Shown here: positions 29,362 through 39,642 of the stretch, one piece after another
Layout: each line of letters opens with the position of its first letter
Numbering within the stretch: the first letter of the stretch is position 1
NCBI GenBank assembly: GCA_934045075.1
Contig: CAKOGX010000015.1
Coordinates: 43,659-107,658, forward strand
Length of the DNA: 64,000 nucleotides
Source of the DNA: Yponomeuta sedellus
Lineage: Eukaryota > Arthropoda > Insecta > Lepidoptera > Yponomeutidae
Direction: 5' to 3'
Made by a program: the position numbers and the translations under genes
Notes under the pieces: model-generated
Databases searched by the model: none
Told to the model about the DNA's origin: nothing
The model's input: the letters and a program-made list of their open reading frames with translations, nothing else

Positions 29362-29714
29362 GTTAGGTTAGGTTAGGTTAGGTTAGGTTAGGTTAGGTTA
29401 GGTTAGGTTAGGTTAGGTTAGGTTAGGTTAGGTTAGGTTAGGTTAGGTTAGGTTAGGTTAGGTTAGGTTAGGTTAGGTTAGGTTAGGTTAGGTTAGGTTA
29501 GGTTAGGTTAGGTTAGGTTAGGTTAGGTTAGGTTAGGTTAGGTTAGGTTAGGTTAGGTTAGGTTAGGTTAGGTTAGGTTAGGTTAGGTTAGGTTAGGTTA
29601 GGTTAGGTTAGGTTAGGTTAGGTTAGGTTAGGTTAGGTTAGGTTAGGTTAGGTTAGGTTAGGTTAGGTTAGGTTAGGTTAGGTTAGGTTAGGTTAGGTTA
29701 GGTTAGGTTAGGTT
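29362..29714 (+). repeat. Telomeric (GGTTA)n tract, 353 nt, head-to-head
   Basis: About 70 units without interruption, between the broken 5' ends of a - strand and a + strand LINE. Confidence 0.97.
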
Positions 29715-32075
29715 CGCTTCCGGGAGAGGATGGTGCACATTTGTGATGCCGCTATGCCCCGAGCACGGCCGGCCGAGCGCACCGCCACCTACTGGTGGTC
29801 GGGCAGTCTGGCAGAACTGCGGGCAACGTGCATGGCAGCCAGAAGAGCCTACCTGCGAAGCCGGAGGCGGCGGCAAGCTTCCTCTGAAGAGAGGATAGCA
29901 GCGTACGATGCGTATCGGGTGGCCACCACGACTTTCCAAGCGGCTGTCGCAGACGCGAAGGAAAAGGCGCACCGCGAGCTGGTCGACAGCCTCAACGAGG
30001 ACCCATGGGGGCGTCCATACAAAATGGTACTGGACAGGCTCAGACCGTGGGTCCCACCGTTGACCGAGACGCTGGAGCCTGACCTCGTGGTGAATGTGGT
30101 GGACACCCTGTTCCCTCGAAATGCCGACAGCCCACTGGGCCTTCCGTGCACGGAGTCGATGCCGCCCCCCTGGCCGGAGAACTTGGACGTGGGAAAGGAG
30201 GAACTAGAGCGAGCCGTTAGACGCCTGGCAGTGCGGAACACCGCCCCAGGCCCCGACGGCATACCAGGTCGCGCCTGGGTGCTCGCGCTGGGCGTCCTCG
30301 GTGAGCGGTTCCAGGACCACCTCAGCAACTGCTTGAAATCGGGGTGCTTCCCGTCGACATGGAAGAGGGCGCGGCTGGTTCTACTCAGAAAAGAGGGCAG
30401 ACCGGCGGACTCGCCATCGGCATACCGGCCCATCTGCCTGCTCGACGAGGCGGGCAAGTTGTTCGAGCGAGTGGTGGCGGAGCGCATAAACCTCCACCTG
30501 TGGAGCGTCGGTCCGGACCTATCGGACTGCCAGTTTGGCTTCCGACACGGGCGCTCCACAGTGGATGCAATCCTCCGTGTCCGCTCCATCGCGCAGGAGG
30601 CGGTGTCCCAGGGCAGGGTAGTGCTTGCGGTTAGCTTGGACATCGTGAACGCATTTAACTCCCTGCCCTGGAAAGCGATCAGAGAGGCTCTTATCCACCA
30701 CGGCTTGCCTGTCTACCTGCGGAGCGTCGTCGACGACTATTTCCGAGACCGCAGCATAGAGTACACTGGCCGTGACAGGGCTTCGCACAGCCGGGACATG
30801 TACTGCGGGGTCCCGCAGGGGTCGGTCCTGGGGCCACTCCTGTGGAACCTCGCGTACGATGTGGTACTGCGAATCGCTCTCCCCGTCGGTGTACAGCTGA
30901 TTTGCTACGCCGACGACACGCTGGTCCTGGCCGAGGGAGATGACTTCAGCCGAACATCTCGCGTCGCTGAGTGTGGTGTCGCGTGCGTGATCCGTAGAAT
31001 CCGAGCACTAGGGTTACAGGTTGCCCCGCACAAGACCGAGGCCTTATGGTTTCATGACCTGCCTAGGGGCTCGGAACCACCTAGCTCTGCGATTCGCGTC
31101 GGAGACGCCATGGTCCAGGTGGGGAAATATATGAAATACCTCGGCATCACTCTAGATGGTCGTTGGGAGTTTGTGGAGCACTTCGACCGTCTGGTCCCCC
31201 GGATCGAGAGGGTAGCGGGTGCCCTTCACCGTATTCTGCCCAATCTTGGGGGGCCGCGGGAGAGTGTTCGGCGGCTCTACTCGGGGGTCGTGCGGTCCAT
31301 GGCCCTATATGGAGCGCCAATCTGGGCGGATGAGCTGGCCGGCAATCGCATATGCAAGGCAAAACTGCTAAGCGTGCAGCGCCGGCTAGCCATAAGGGTG
31401 GCGCGCGGGTACCGCACGATCTCCCACGAAGCGGCAGGTCTACTAGCGAGACTTCCCCCTCTGGATATCCTGGCGTCAATGGACGCGAAAGTGTACAAGG
31501 AGCTTCACCACATGCGTGACGACGGACAGGACCTGCCCCCCAGAGCGGTGGCTCTGATGCGCCAAGCGGCGCACGTCGACGCGCTCGAAGAGTGGCGGGT
31601 CCGACTGCAAGAGCCGGCTAGTCAACGCCAGAGAGTCGTGGGGGCGGTCCTGCCCGTCTTCCATGAGTGGATGAGTCGCGCAGACGGCCAAATCAATTTT
31701 CGGCTGACGCAGGTGCTCACCGGACACGGGTGCTTCGGTGAGTACCTGCACAGGATTGGTAAGGAGAGCTCCGCAGCATGTCACCACTGCACCTCCACCA
31801 ACGACGACGCCCAACACACCTTAGAGGTCTGCCCCGCGTGGCAGTCGCAGCGTCAAGACCTGGTTGCTGCGATCGGACCAGACCTCCGGCTGCCCTCTGT
31901 GGTGGCGGCCATGGTGCAAGGAAAGCATCAATGGGACGCGGTGGCCGCTTACTGCGAGTCAGTAATGACGAAAAAGGAAGAGGCCGAGAGAGAAAGAGAG
32001 AGGGCCGACCCCGCAAGGAGGCGGAGGCGCAGAGGCGGCGCTACCCAGCCCCGTCCTGGCCCTAACGCCCTGTAG
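29715..32075 (+). pseudogene. ORF2 C-terminal fragment, family A copy 3
   Basis: An open stretch of about 786 codons in frame from the first base of the insertion. It holds all RT motifs including YADD, and the finger reads CHHCTSTNDDAQHTLEVC. The endonuclease is absent. The lack of stop codons shows a fairly recent insertion or a short time without selection. Confidence 0.9.
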
Positions 32076-32540
32076 TCATGGGCTTAGAATAAGACTACGG
32101 TATCCCCTGCCTGTCGTAGGAGCCGACTAAAAGGGGGACCAGCCCTGTAGTCCCGGGCTTAGAATAGGGCTACGGTATCTCCTGCCTGTCGTAAGAGGCG
32201 ACTAAAAGGAGACTCCGGGGTCGTGGGTGGTGAGAGTGGGGGCTCGAGCCACCGTTCCAAGCGACCCCGTGGAGGCGGCGGTGTGTGGTGGCCGCACACT
32301 GCCGTTCGGTGAGGCTGTCCCGGCATAGCCGGTTACGAGGACGGGTGCGTAAAGCACTGTGCGCGAGGGCTCCGGTGTGTTCATTGAGATCCCGGAGCCC
32401 TCCTCCACACGCACTGAGAGGGCCACCGGGGGGGTTTTAGTTGGTAAAAATCCAACATAACCCGGCTTTCCCCCCAGGAAGTCGGGTATCTTTCTGAAGA
32501 TTTCCCCCCCGTCAACAAAAAAAAAAAAAAAAAAAAAAAA
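29715..32540 (+). mobile_element. 5'-truncated SART-like LINE, family A copy 3 (E15)
   Basis: Starts inside ORF2 between endonuclease and RT (RFRERMVHICDAAMPR) and runs to the 3' UTR doublet (32069-32217), the two-hairpin signature (32423-32491) and an A-tail (about 32517-32540). It is more diverged from copies 1 and 2 than they are from each other, especially in the C-terminal finger region. Confidence 0.92.
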
Positions 32541-32569
32541 GGTTAGGTTAGGTTAGGTTAGGTTAGGTT
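32541..32569 (+). repeat. Telomeric (GGTTA)n tract, 29 nt, tail-to-tail
   Basis: Five units plus GGTT between a + strand A-tail and a 15-nt T-run. Confidence 0.95.
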
Positions 32570-33619
32570 TTTTTTTTTTTTTTTGGTAACGCGGGGGAAT
32601 GCATTTACGCACTTCACCACTCTGCTGTCAGGGGACAACAGAGCGGCTTCGTGTGGGACTCCCAGCCCGAGGGCTGGACTACCCACTAAACCCCCGCGGT
32701 GATCCTCCTCTCCTCTACCGGGTCGCGGGGTAGGCCATAGGTTAAATCACCGCGACCCGGCAAGAGGTCGCCCCTCCACTAGAGGGGCTCGACTGGTGGG
32801 GGAGCCAAAGTGGCTCCCCAGCGGCGCCCCCTGCCCCATCGCTACGACGGGGCAAGGAAACGCCGCGTCTCCTCGGGGGGGCCATATAGGCCCCCATTCG
32901 CTCCAATGCGCCGCCCCCCCCCATCCCATTGCTAAAACAATGGGACTAGAGGGGGCGGCGCATCGCTGCGAGGCCCGTCGCGTCGCTCACCAGCACCTCT
33001 CTGAGAACAGAGAAGGTGGAGAGCGAGCGCGCGGGCCCTCTCTGTGCTGGAAGGCACCCCCGGATCACGCAGGGGCGCCTTCCGGCCCGCCGTGTTAGAG
33101 GCGGCGGGTCCCCTGACCCTCCGCCCACGGCCCTGGTCCGACTGGTACGAGGCGCACAAGGCGCCCCCCCCAGCCGGACCTCCTCCTCTTGGTCGCCCGG
33201 GTCCCGCTCCACAGTGTGAAACAGGGCCCAGGCGACTAGACGGTCGCAGGGGATAGGGAGAGAGGCGCACCGCTATACCAACAATCCTCTTCCCCTGCGA
33301 CCCCACCGCGTCCGCCATCAGCCGGTGGCGGCCCCGGTAAGGCCGCGGCAGGCAGGGAGAGCGGCGCACCGTAATACCGGCACTCCTCTCCCGCCGCGGC
33401 CTCCTCCCTTCGGCTGCGATGCCGCCCATACGACATCGCAGCCCGCCTCAGTGGCGGTGCTGCCCATACAGCACCGCCACCTACTGACCGCTCAACTCGC
33501 AAGCGAGGAGCGGTCCCTCCGCGGTTGCTCTTGGTTTCACCGTGGGTGTGTTCCCGCCCGTAGGCCCCCACGGCTACTTAGCCCCCTCGCCACGACAAGG
33601 CGGCAACCGTCGAGGGGGA
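32570..33619 (-). mobile_element. Non-autonomous TRAS-orientation element, subfamily 2 (E16)
   Basis: A near-identical twin of the copy at 18282-19337, with an A-tail of 15 instead of 21. It shares the CCACTAGAGGGG and ACCAACAATCC variants that are absent from the other six copies. Confidence 0.88.
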
Positions 33620-33628
33620 GGTTAGGTT

Positions 33629-33633
<5 letters not shown>
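33620..33633 (+). repeat. Telomeric (GGTTA)n tract, 14 nt
   Basis: Two units plus GGTT, separating a short element from the full-length TRAS-like LINE. Confidence 0.95.
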
Positions 33634-33665
<32 letters not shown>

Positions 33666-33695
33666 GTTACGCGGGGGAATGCATTTACGCACTTC

Positions 33696-33778
33696 GGCGC
33701 CCTGTTGCCGGGGGACAACAAGGCGCCTTTGTGTGGGACTCCCAGCCCGGAGGCTGGACTACCCACTAAACCCCCGCG
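33696..33778 (-). promoter_or_regulatory. 3' hairpins of the TRAS-type tail
   Basis: In sense, GGGTTTAGT is followed by stem GTGGG/CCCAC enclosing CCAGCC/GGCTGG. A second stem GGCGCCTTGTTG/CAACAGGGCGCC follows, with one G-T. Then comes GAAGTGCGTAAATGCATTCC and the tail. In the short elements the second stem is instead CTCTGTTGTC/GACAGCAGAG. Both arms have changed together, which is good evidence for a functional RNA fold. Confidence 0.78.
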
Positions 33779-34083
33779 GTGTTCCTCCTCTACTCTACCG
33801 GGTCACGGGATATGCCAGAGGTTAAGTCACCGTGACCCGGCGAGAGGGCGTCCCATAGGACTCTCCTTGTGAGGGGGGGCCGCACGGACCCCCCCTGCGC
33901 TATGAAAGCGTCGACTTGCCCGCACGCCCGCCCCCCGGGGCTCCTCTGTATTCAGAGGAGGCCGTGGGCGGGCGCGCGGGCACCCTATGTTTTGCCGGAA
34001 GGCACCCCGGAACACGCGAAGGCGCCTTCCGGCTCGCCGTGATGGTGGGCGGGGGGTCCCCCGACCCTCCGCCCACGGCCGCT

Positions 34084-37000
34084 CTAGTCGGGGGCGCGCG
34101 CATATCCCGCGCGGCGCCGCCCCCTATTTGGACGGCGGGGCGGGAGCGTGAGCCCTGCCCGCTCCCGTTCCCGCAGCTCCTCTCGTTTGGCCGCCATCAC
34201 CTCGCCAGCGAACGTGGCGACGGCGGCCCAACTCTCTTGGCTGCCGGCCATTTGCGGGATAATGGCCGGCAGCGACAGGTCGGCCCCCACAACGGCCATG
34301 AGGGAGGTCCGCTGCGCGCTCCAGGCGGAACACACAGCTAGCGTGTGCTCCGCCGTATCCTCCTCGTTGGACGCGCAGTACCGGCACTCGGGGCCCGACT
34401 CTATCCCTACCACCTCCCACAGGTACTTGGCAAAGCAGCCGTGACCTGTGAGGAGTTGGGTCAGGTGATAGGTCGACGCCCCGTGCGCCCGCTCCACCCA
34501 TGGCCGCAGGACCGGCCGGACCGCCTCCACGAGTCGCCGACTCGCGGAGGGATCCTCCAATCTCAGGGCCCACCTGCGGAAGAGATCGTCGCGAGCCTCC
34601 TGCCTCCAACATACGATCTCTGCCGGGGTGGGCCACTCTCCACTGTTCCGCATCAGGGCACTCCGCCGGTATACCTCCCTGAGGACTCCCGCCTCGAGGT
34701 CCCAGGGGAGACTCGCCGCTAACAAACACGCCGCCTCGTAGGAGACGGTGTGGTACGCTCTTGCAGCCCTCTGCGCTATCACCCGCTGCGGGCGACGCAA
34801 TAGGGCGATGTTGTTGGCGCAGAGGGCCTCCGACCAGATGGGCGCTCCGTAGAGAGCTTTGGAGCGCACCACACCGTCGTAGAGGCGGCGACAAGCGCTC
34901 CCCGGACCACCGCTGTTAGGCAGCAACTTCGCGAGCCTCCCGGCATACGACACCAGCTTTGGCGTCAGCTGCCGGAAGTGCTCGCGGAAACTCCACCGAC
35001 TGTCGAGGACCAGTCCCAGGTACTTCATGGTACCCCCGACAGCGATGGAGGCGCCCCCAACGGTGATCTCGGAACCTCGAGGCGGCCTCATCCGAGGCCC
35101 ATAAAAGAAGATGGCCTCGGACTTCTCGAGGGCGACCGTGAGCCCGAGTGCCCTGATGCGGCGCACGACCTGCGCTACTCCCGCCGTAGCCAGGACCTTG
35201 GCGTCCCGGAAAGTGGGTCCTCGCGCGGTGACCAGGGTGTCGTCGGCGTAACAGAGTACGCCGACTCCCCGAAGAGTGATACCGCGAAGGACCCAGTCGT
35301 ACCCGATGTTCCACAGGAGTGGCCCGAGGACCGACCCCTGCGGAACACCGCAGGACATCTCCCTGCGGACCACTTCCGACCGGGACGAGTAACACACGGC
35401 CCGGTCTACGAAGTAGTCCGCAAGGACCCGCCTGAGGTACCACGGGACATCGTGGTACCTCAGGGCCTCCGCTATGGACTGCCAGGGGAGGGTGTTGAAA
35501 GCGTTGGAGATGTCCAACGAGACGGCCAACAACACCTCCCCCCGGCTTGTCACCTCCACGACGCTGTCTCTGAGACGGGAGATGGCGTCTAACGTCGATC
35601 TCCCGCGACGGAAGCCGAATTGGTCGCCGCTCAGATTGGGCCCCGCCCCCTCCAGGTGCCGGACGAGACGCGCAGCGAGCACTCGCTCGAAAAGCTTGCA
35701 CGTCTCGTCCAACAAAACGATGGGGCGGTAGGCCGATGGCGACTCAATCGGCCGCCCGTGCTTCCGAAGCAGCACGAGCTTTCCCTCCTTCCACCGTCGC
35801 GGGATCCTTCCCGACGCCAGAGACTCCGTCATCAGAGACAGCGTCGCCTCCTCGAAAACCGGCATGACGGCGGCGATGACCCGCCCTGGGACGCCGTCCG
35901 GACCCGGGGCGCGGCTCTTAAGTTTCATCTTAAGAACCGCTACCCCTAACTCGGCTTCGGACACGGGCGGGACACCATCGTCCTCCACCGGCGCCGACAA
36001 AGCCGCCATCTGCGGCGGGACCCACTCCTCCTCCCGTGCAGGGAAGAGGGTGCGGACCACCAAGTCGGCGAAGGCCGGCTCGAGCGACCGGGTGAGTGGG
36101 GGCGCCCAAGGCTTCAGCTTTTCGCATACCACCTTATACGGACGCCCCCACGGGTCCAGGTCGAGGCTCTCCAGCCACTCGACCCAGGCCGCCTCCTTGG
36201 CGGCCCTGATCCCCGCACTGAGCGCGGCCCGGGCCGCTCGGTAAGCGACGAGATACTCCCCCTCCTGGACGAGGTCTCTGCCCCGACGCCTGCGGTAGCG
36301 GGTGTACGTCCGCTGGGCTGCGTGACATGCAGTACGCAGCCCCGCCAGGTGAGGTTGCCACCAGTACACCCGCCTCCGCGGCGGAGCAGGCCCTCTCCGC
36401 CGCATCGCGGCATCGCAGACGCGAGTCAGCGCCCCCGCAAGGCGCTCCGCCCTCGCGTCCACGTCCAGGATCTCGTCGCTTGACCCAGCGACCCATCGCT
36501 CTACGATGGCCGCCTCCCTGGCCGCGTCCCGGTCCAGGGTGGCGAGCCGCCACCGCGGGCCCTCCCCCGCCAGGGGACGGCTCAGGTCCGCCGGAGCACC
36601 GGTGGGAGCCGCAGCGATGCCGAACCACACATACCGGTGGTCCGACAAGGTCTCGACCCCCTCGGCGACTCTCCAGCCATGCGCGCGGTTTGCCAGAGCG
36701 GGACTGGCGAACGTCAGATCCACTATGGATCCGCCCTGGGACCGCACGCATGTCTGCACCGCCCCCCGGTTGAGCAGCACAAGCCCAGTGGACACCGCCC
36801 ACTCCTCCAACACCTCCCCCCGCGGGTCAGTTGCCGGGTTCCCCCACGCCATGGATTTGGCGTTGAAATCCCCGGCAACGACGGCGGGGGTGGGGTGCAC
36901 GTCAGCCAACATTGCCCCGACTTCCACGAGCCATTGCTCGAAGTCGGCGAGGCTTCTGTTGGGTGAAAAGTACACCCCACACACTGCAATGTCTCCCAGT

Positions 37001-37236
37001 ACGACGAGTACACAGCCGTGCCCTCTCAGCACTCTGTTGTGACACAGAGCGCCGCACTGGGAGACAATTGCCACCGAACCGTCGCGATCGCCGACCCAGT
37101 CGTCCCGGGTGCGAACGCAGTACGGCTCAGCGACAACGGCCAGGGTCGCCTGCCACTGCGCAGCGGTTTGGAGCAAGAGGTCCTGAGCCGCCGCACAGTG
37201 ATTGACGTTGGCCTGCAGTATGTTGGTGTTGGCCAT
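34084..37236 (-). CDS. ORF2 of TRAS-like LINE: endonuclease-reverse transcriptase, 1050 aa
   Basis: The ATG follows directly on the ORF1 stop (TAGATGG), again suggesting coupled re-initiation. The endonuclease shows ILQANVNHC, VAEPYCV, GDFNAKSMAWG (residues 122 on) and SDHRY (198 on). The RT shows RAPGPDGVPGR, FGFRRGRSTLDA, SLDISNAFNTLPW, GVPQGSVLGPLLWN and YADD at residues 663-666. The C-terminal finger reads CRYCASNEEDTAEHTLAVC (CX2CX9HX4C). The enzyme should nick the TTAGG strand between T and A and prime there, since the T-run joins GGTT. TRAS1 endonuclease is known to cut at that site. Confidence 0.92.
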   Translation of the reverse strand: MANTNILQANVNHCAAAQDLLLQTAAQWQATLAVVAEPYCVRTRDDWVGDRDGSVAIVSQCGALCHNRVLRGHGCVLVVLGDIAVCGVYFSPNRSLADFEQWLVEVGAMLADVHPTPAVVAGDFNAKSMAWGNPATDPRGEVLEEWAVSTGLVLLNRGAVQTCVRSQGGSIVDLTFASPALANRAHGWRVAEGVETLSDHRYVWFGIAAAPTGAPADLSRPLAGEGPRWRLATLDRDAAREAAIVERWVAGSSDEILDVDARAERLAGALTRVCDAAMRRRGPAPPRRRVYWWQPHLAGLRTACHAAQRTYTRYRRRRGRDLVQEGEYLVAYRAARAALSAGIRAAKEAAWVEWLESLDLDPWGRPYKVVCEKLKPWAPPLTRSLEPAFADLVVRTLFPAREEEWVPPQMAALSAPVEDDGVPPVSEAELGVAVLKMKLKSRAPGPDGVPGRVIAAVMPVFEEATLSLMTESLASGRIPRRWKEGKLVLLRKHGRPIESPSAYRPIVLLDETCKLFERVLAARLVRHLEGAGPNLSGDQFGFRRGRSTLDAISRLRDSVVEVTSRGEVLLAVSLDISNAFNTLPWQSIAEALRYHDVPWYLRRVLADYFVDRAVCYSSRSEVVRREMSCGVPQGSVLGPLLWNIGYDWVLRGITLRGVGVLCYADDTLVTARGPTFRDAKVLATAGVAQVVRRIRALGLTVALEKSEAIFFYGPRMRPPRGSEITVGGASIAVGGTMKYLGLVLDSRWSFREHFRQLTPKLVSYAGRLAKLLPNSGGPGSACRRLYDGVVRSKALYGAPIWSEALCANNIALLRRPQRVIAQRAARAYHTVSYEAACLLAASLPWDLEAGVLREVYRRSALMRNSGEWPTPAEIVCWRQEARDDLFRRWALRLEDPSASRRLVEAVRPVLRPWVERAHGASTYHLTQLLTGHGCFAKYLWEVVGIESGPECRYCASNEEDTAEHTLAVCSAWSAQRTSLMAVVGADLSLPAIIPQMAGSQESWAAVATFAGEVMAAKREELRERERAGLTLPPRRPNRGRRRAGYARAPD

Positions 37237-39642
37237 CTACGCTTGGGCGGTGTCCATCTCCTCCGGTTGCACTCGGGGTGTTACAGGTGGCTGGCTATTG
37301 CCGCCACCTGTTTTCCCACGGCCGCCTCGGCCGCCCTTTTTTGGAGCTCCCGCCGAGCACCCCTTGGTGCCCAGGCGGTGGGCAGCTGCCACCCCCTTAG
37401 ACGCACACGCCGGGCAGTGGGCCTCAGCCACGCACCCCGCAGACTTGTGGCCGGGCTGACCGCAGCGGAAACACAGTCCGCTGCGATCCGCGGCGCACGC
37501 GCACTTCGCCCCGACGTGGCCCGGCTCGAGGCAGCGGAAGCAGCGCTGCGGCCTGGGCGCGAGGAGGGTGGCTCGGACTTGAGTCCACCCCACGGTTAGG
37601 CAACGGCCATCCGTCATCTTCCGTGCAGCCGTGATGGGGCACTTAACCCACACGGATCCCTCGCGCCCAGGTGGCCGGACTACCGCACCCACCTTTACAT
37701 TGGTGGCGGCGCAGTCTCCGACCTCCGCCACCATCGCCGCCACCCTCTCCGGCGTGACTGCGTCGCTGAGGCCGGTGATGCGCAACTCGACGCATCTCTC
37801 GGGCCTGGCGACGCGAACCTCCTCACCGAGCGCCTCCCTCAGCCTCTCGGCAAGGGCGTCGGCTTTCCGGTCTCGCTCGGCACCGGCCACCTCGAGGATT
37901 TTGCCCCCCGTGGCCGCCGTCCGGAACCGTAGGCCGTCAATCCCGAGGCCTTTGAGGTCGATTGACCTTTCAGCCTCGGTTAAGACGGCCGCGTAAGTCA
38001 CGCCCCTCTCCGCGGCCTCACTCTGCAGAGTGAGGACCACAGCGGCGGTGCGGGGGGCGCGGAGCCTCTTCTTCCTCTTTTTGGAGGCCGGAGGAGGGGC
38101 CTTCGTTGCCTTTGTTGGCGCCGGCGTCCTCTTTGGGCGCCCAGCCACCACACTCCACGCCTCCATCGCGCGCGGGGGCTGCGAAGGAAAGGAGGGGGAG
38201 AAGTTCGGGGGGCACTCACGCCGAGCGGCCTGCGCCTCCACCGCTGCAGCGTTTCTCTTCTTTCGCCTCACTCCCGCTCCAGCACTCCCACGCGCGCCGT
38301 TGGTGTCAGCCAGGGGCGCGGCGGGACCAGAGGCGGGTGGTGCCTCAGTGCGGCGAGCGCCGGCTGGAGCAGCCGCGGGGCGGGCAGGAGGCCCTCTCGG
38401 TCGGGGGACCGCCGGAACGGCCGCATCGGGGCGGACGGGGGGGCCGGCTTGACGCGCGGAGGGGCCAGCAGGGCGGACAGTGGCACCGCGGGCGTCAGCC
38501 GCCAGCGGCGGACGAAGTCGCGGCTCCGGCAGCAGCCGGTCCGCAATTCCGTCCAGGCGAGCGTCGACCATGAAGAGGATTTCATCCCTCGTCATGGCGG
38601 GAGCGGCGCTCGCCTGGATTTTCTTCATGCCCTCCATCTCCGCGCGGAGGGCCCGCAGCTCGCCCTGGAGTCGGACGACCTCGTCCGACTCGGTTCGGGC
38701 TTTGAGCTCCCGCGCGCTCTCCAAAATGGAGTTGGCGGCGGTCCTGAGACTTTGCACGCACTGGCCCTTTAGTCTCGACGACTTCTGGGCCACCGCATGT
38801 ATCGTCCGGACGGCCTCCTCGATGGAGCTGGTCAGCTGCTCAGCCCGGAGGTCGTGAGCAGCCAACGACGGCATCGACGGTACAGCTGGTTGCGGTGAGG
38901 GGGGTGGAGAGTCCCGCATGAAGCAGGCTCTCCTCGCCTCCCGTTCCTTCGCTAGCTCCTCCTCAGCCTGGAGCTCCAGCTCCCGCTCTCTGGCCTCCTG
39001 GAGCTCGGCCTTGGCCTTGGCGAGCCCTACATATTGTCCCGTAGTCGGGGGGCGGCCGCGACCACGTTTGCTAGCAGCCGCAGCAGTCGGACTCTCACTC
39101 CGGCTGGGCATGCCGTCGCTCTCAACGTCCGACTCGGCGAGGCGCTTGCGCCAGAGTCGGCTGGGCGAGGGGGTGGGAGAGCGCGAGCTTACCTCCATGA
39201 GGGTACCCGTGCTGCCGCTGTCAGTCTCCGACAGCTGCAGCATGCTCCCTAGGTCGCAGCGCGGCAACCGCACCGACACCTCTCTGAGGACAACCGGGGA
39301 TGGACTCCCGGGTCTCAGGTTACCGGCACCGCCCAACTTTGCCTGAAGGGCAGAGCCGGACCCACTGTCCGAAGCCGCCCTGACAAGGGCAGCCCCAGAC
39401 CCGCCCGGATCCGCCCCGAAAAGGGCAGCATCAGGGCCATCCGGAGCCGCCCTGACAAGGGCAGCCCCAGACCCATCCGAAGCCGCCCTGACAAGGGCAG
39501 CATCGGACTCATCTCCTCGTTCCTCAAAGCACTTGGTGCCCCTCCCGTATACTACGGGGCAGCTCTCCGCCGAAGCGGAGAGGTGGGATTCCCCCTTTCG
39601 GGGACCCACCCGGGAAGCAGTTTCGTTACTTTCGTTTAACAT
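37237..39642 (-). CDS. ORF1 (Gag-like) of TRAS-like LINE, 801 aa
   Basis: ATG at 39640-39642. The N-terminus matches family B ORF1: RVGPRKGESHLSA; 13-residue AALVRAASDGSG repeats (four here, against three there); SRLWRKRLAESD; and an AT-hook-like KRGRGRPPTTGQYVGLA. After about residue 215 the two diverge. Next come Leu/Glu-rich helices, a long Ala/Pro/Arg-rich linker, the conserved GLSDAVTPE segment, and three zinc knuckles (CFRCLEPGHVGAKC, CFRCGQPGHKSAGC, CPACASKGVAAAHRLGTKGC). It is presumed to bind RNA and localise it to the telomere. Confidence 0.9.
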   Translation of the reverse strand: MLNESNETASRVGPRKGESHLSASAESCPVVYGRGTKCFEERGDESDAALVRAASDGSGAALVRAAPDGPDAALFGADPGGSGAALVRAASDSGSGSALQAKLGGAGNLRPGSPSPVVLREVSVRLPRCDLGSMLQLSETDSGSTGTLMEVSSRSPTPSPSRLWRKRLAESDVESDGMPSRSESPTAAAASKRGRGRPPTTGQYVGLAKAKAELQEARERELELQAEEELAKEREARRACFMRDSPPPSPQPAVPSMPSLAAHDLRAEQLTSSIEEAVRTIHAVAQKSSRLKGQCVQSLRTAANSILESARELKARTESDEVVRLQGELRALRAEMEGMKKIQASAAPAMTRDEILFMVDARLDGIADRLLPEPRLRPPLAADARGATVRPAGPSARQAGPPVRPDAAVPAVPRPRGPPARPAAAPAGARRTEAPPASGPAAPLADTNGARGSAGAGVRRKKRNAAAVEAQAARRECPPNFSPSFPSQPPRAMEAWSVVAGRPKRTPAPTKATKAPPPASKKRKKRLRAPRTAAVVLTLQSEAAERGVTYAAVLTEAERSIDLKGLGIDGLRFRTAATGGKILEVAGAERDRKADALAERLREALGEEVRVARPERCVELRITGLSDAVTPERVAAMVAEVGDCAATNVKVGAVVRPPGREGSVWVKCPITAARKMTDGRCLTVGWTQVRATLLAPRPQRCFRCLEPGHVGAKCACAADRSGLCFRCGQPGHKSAGCVAEAHCPACASKGVAAAHRLGTKGCSAGAPKKGGRGGRGKTGGGNSQPPVTPRVQPEEMDTAQA

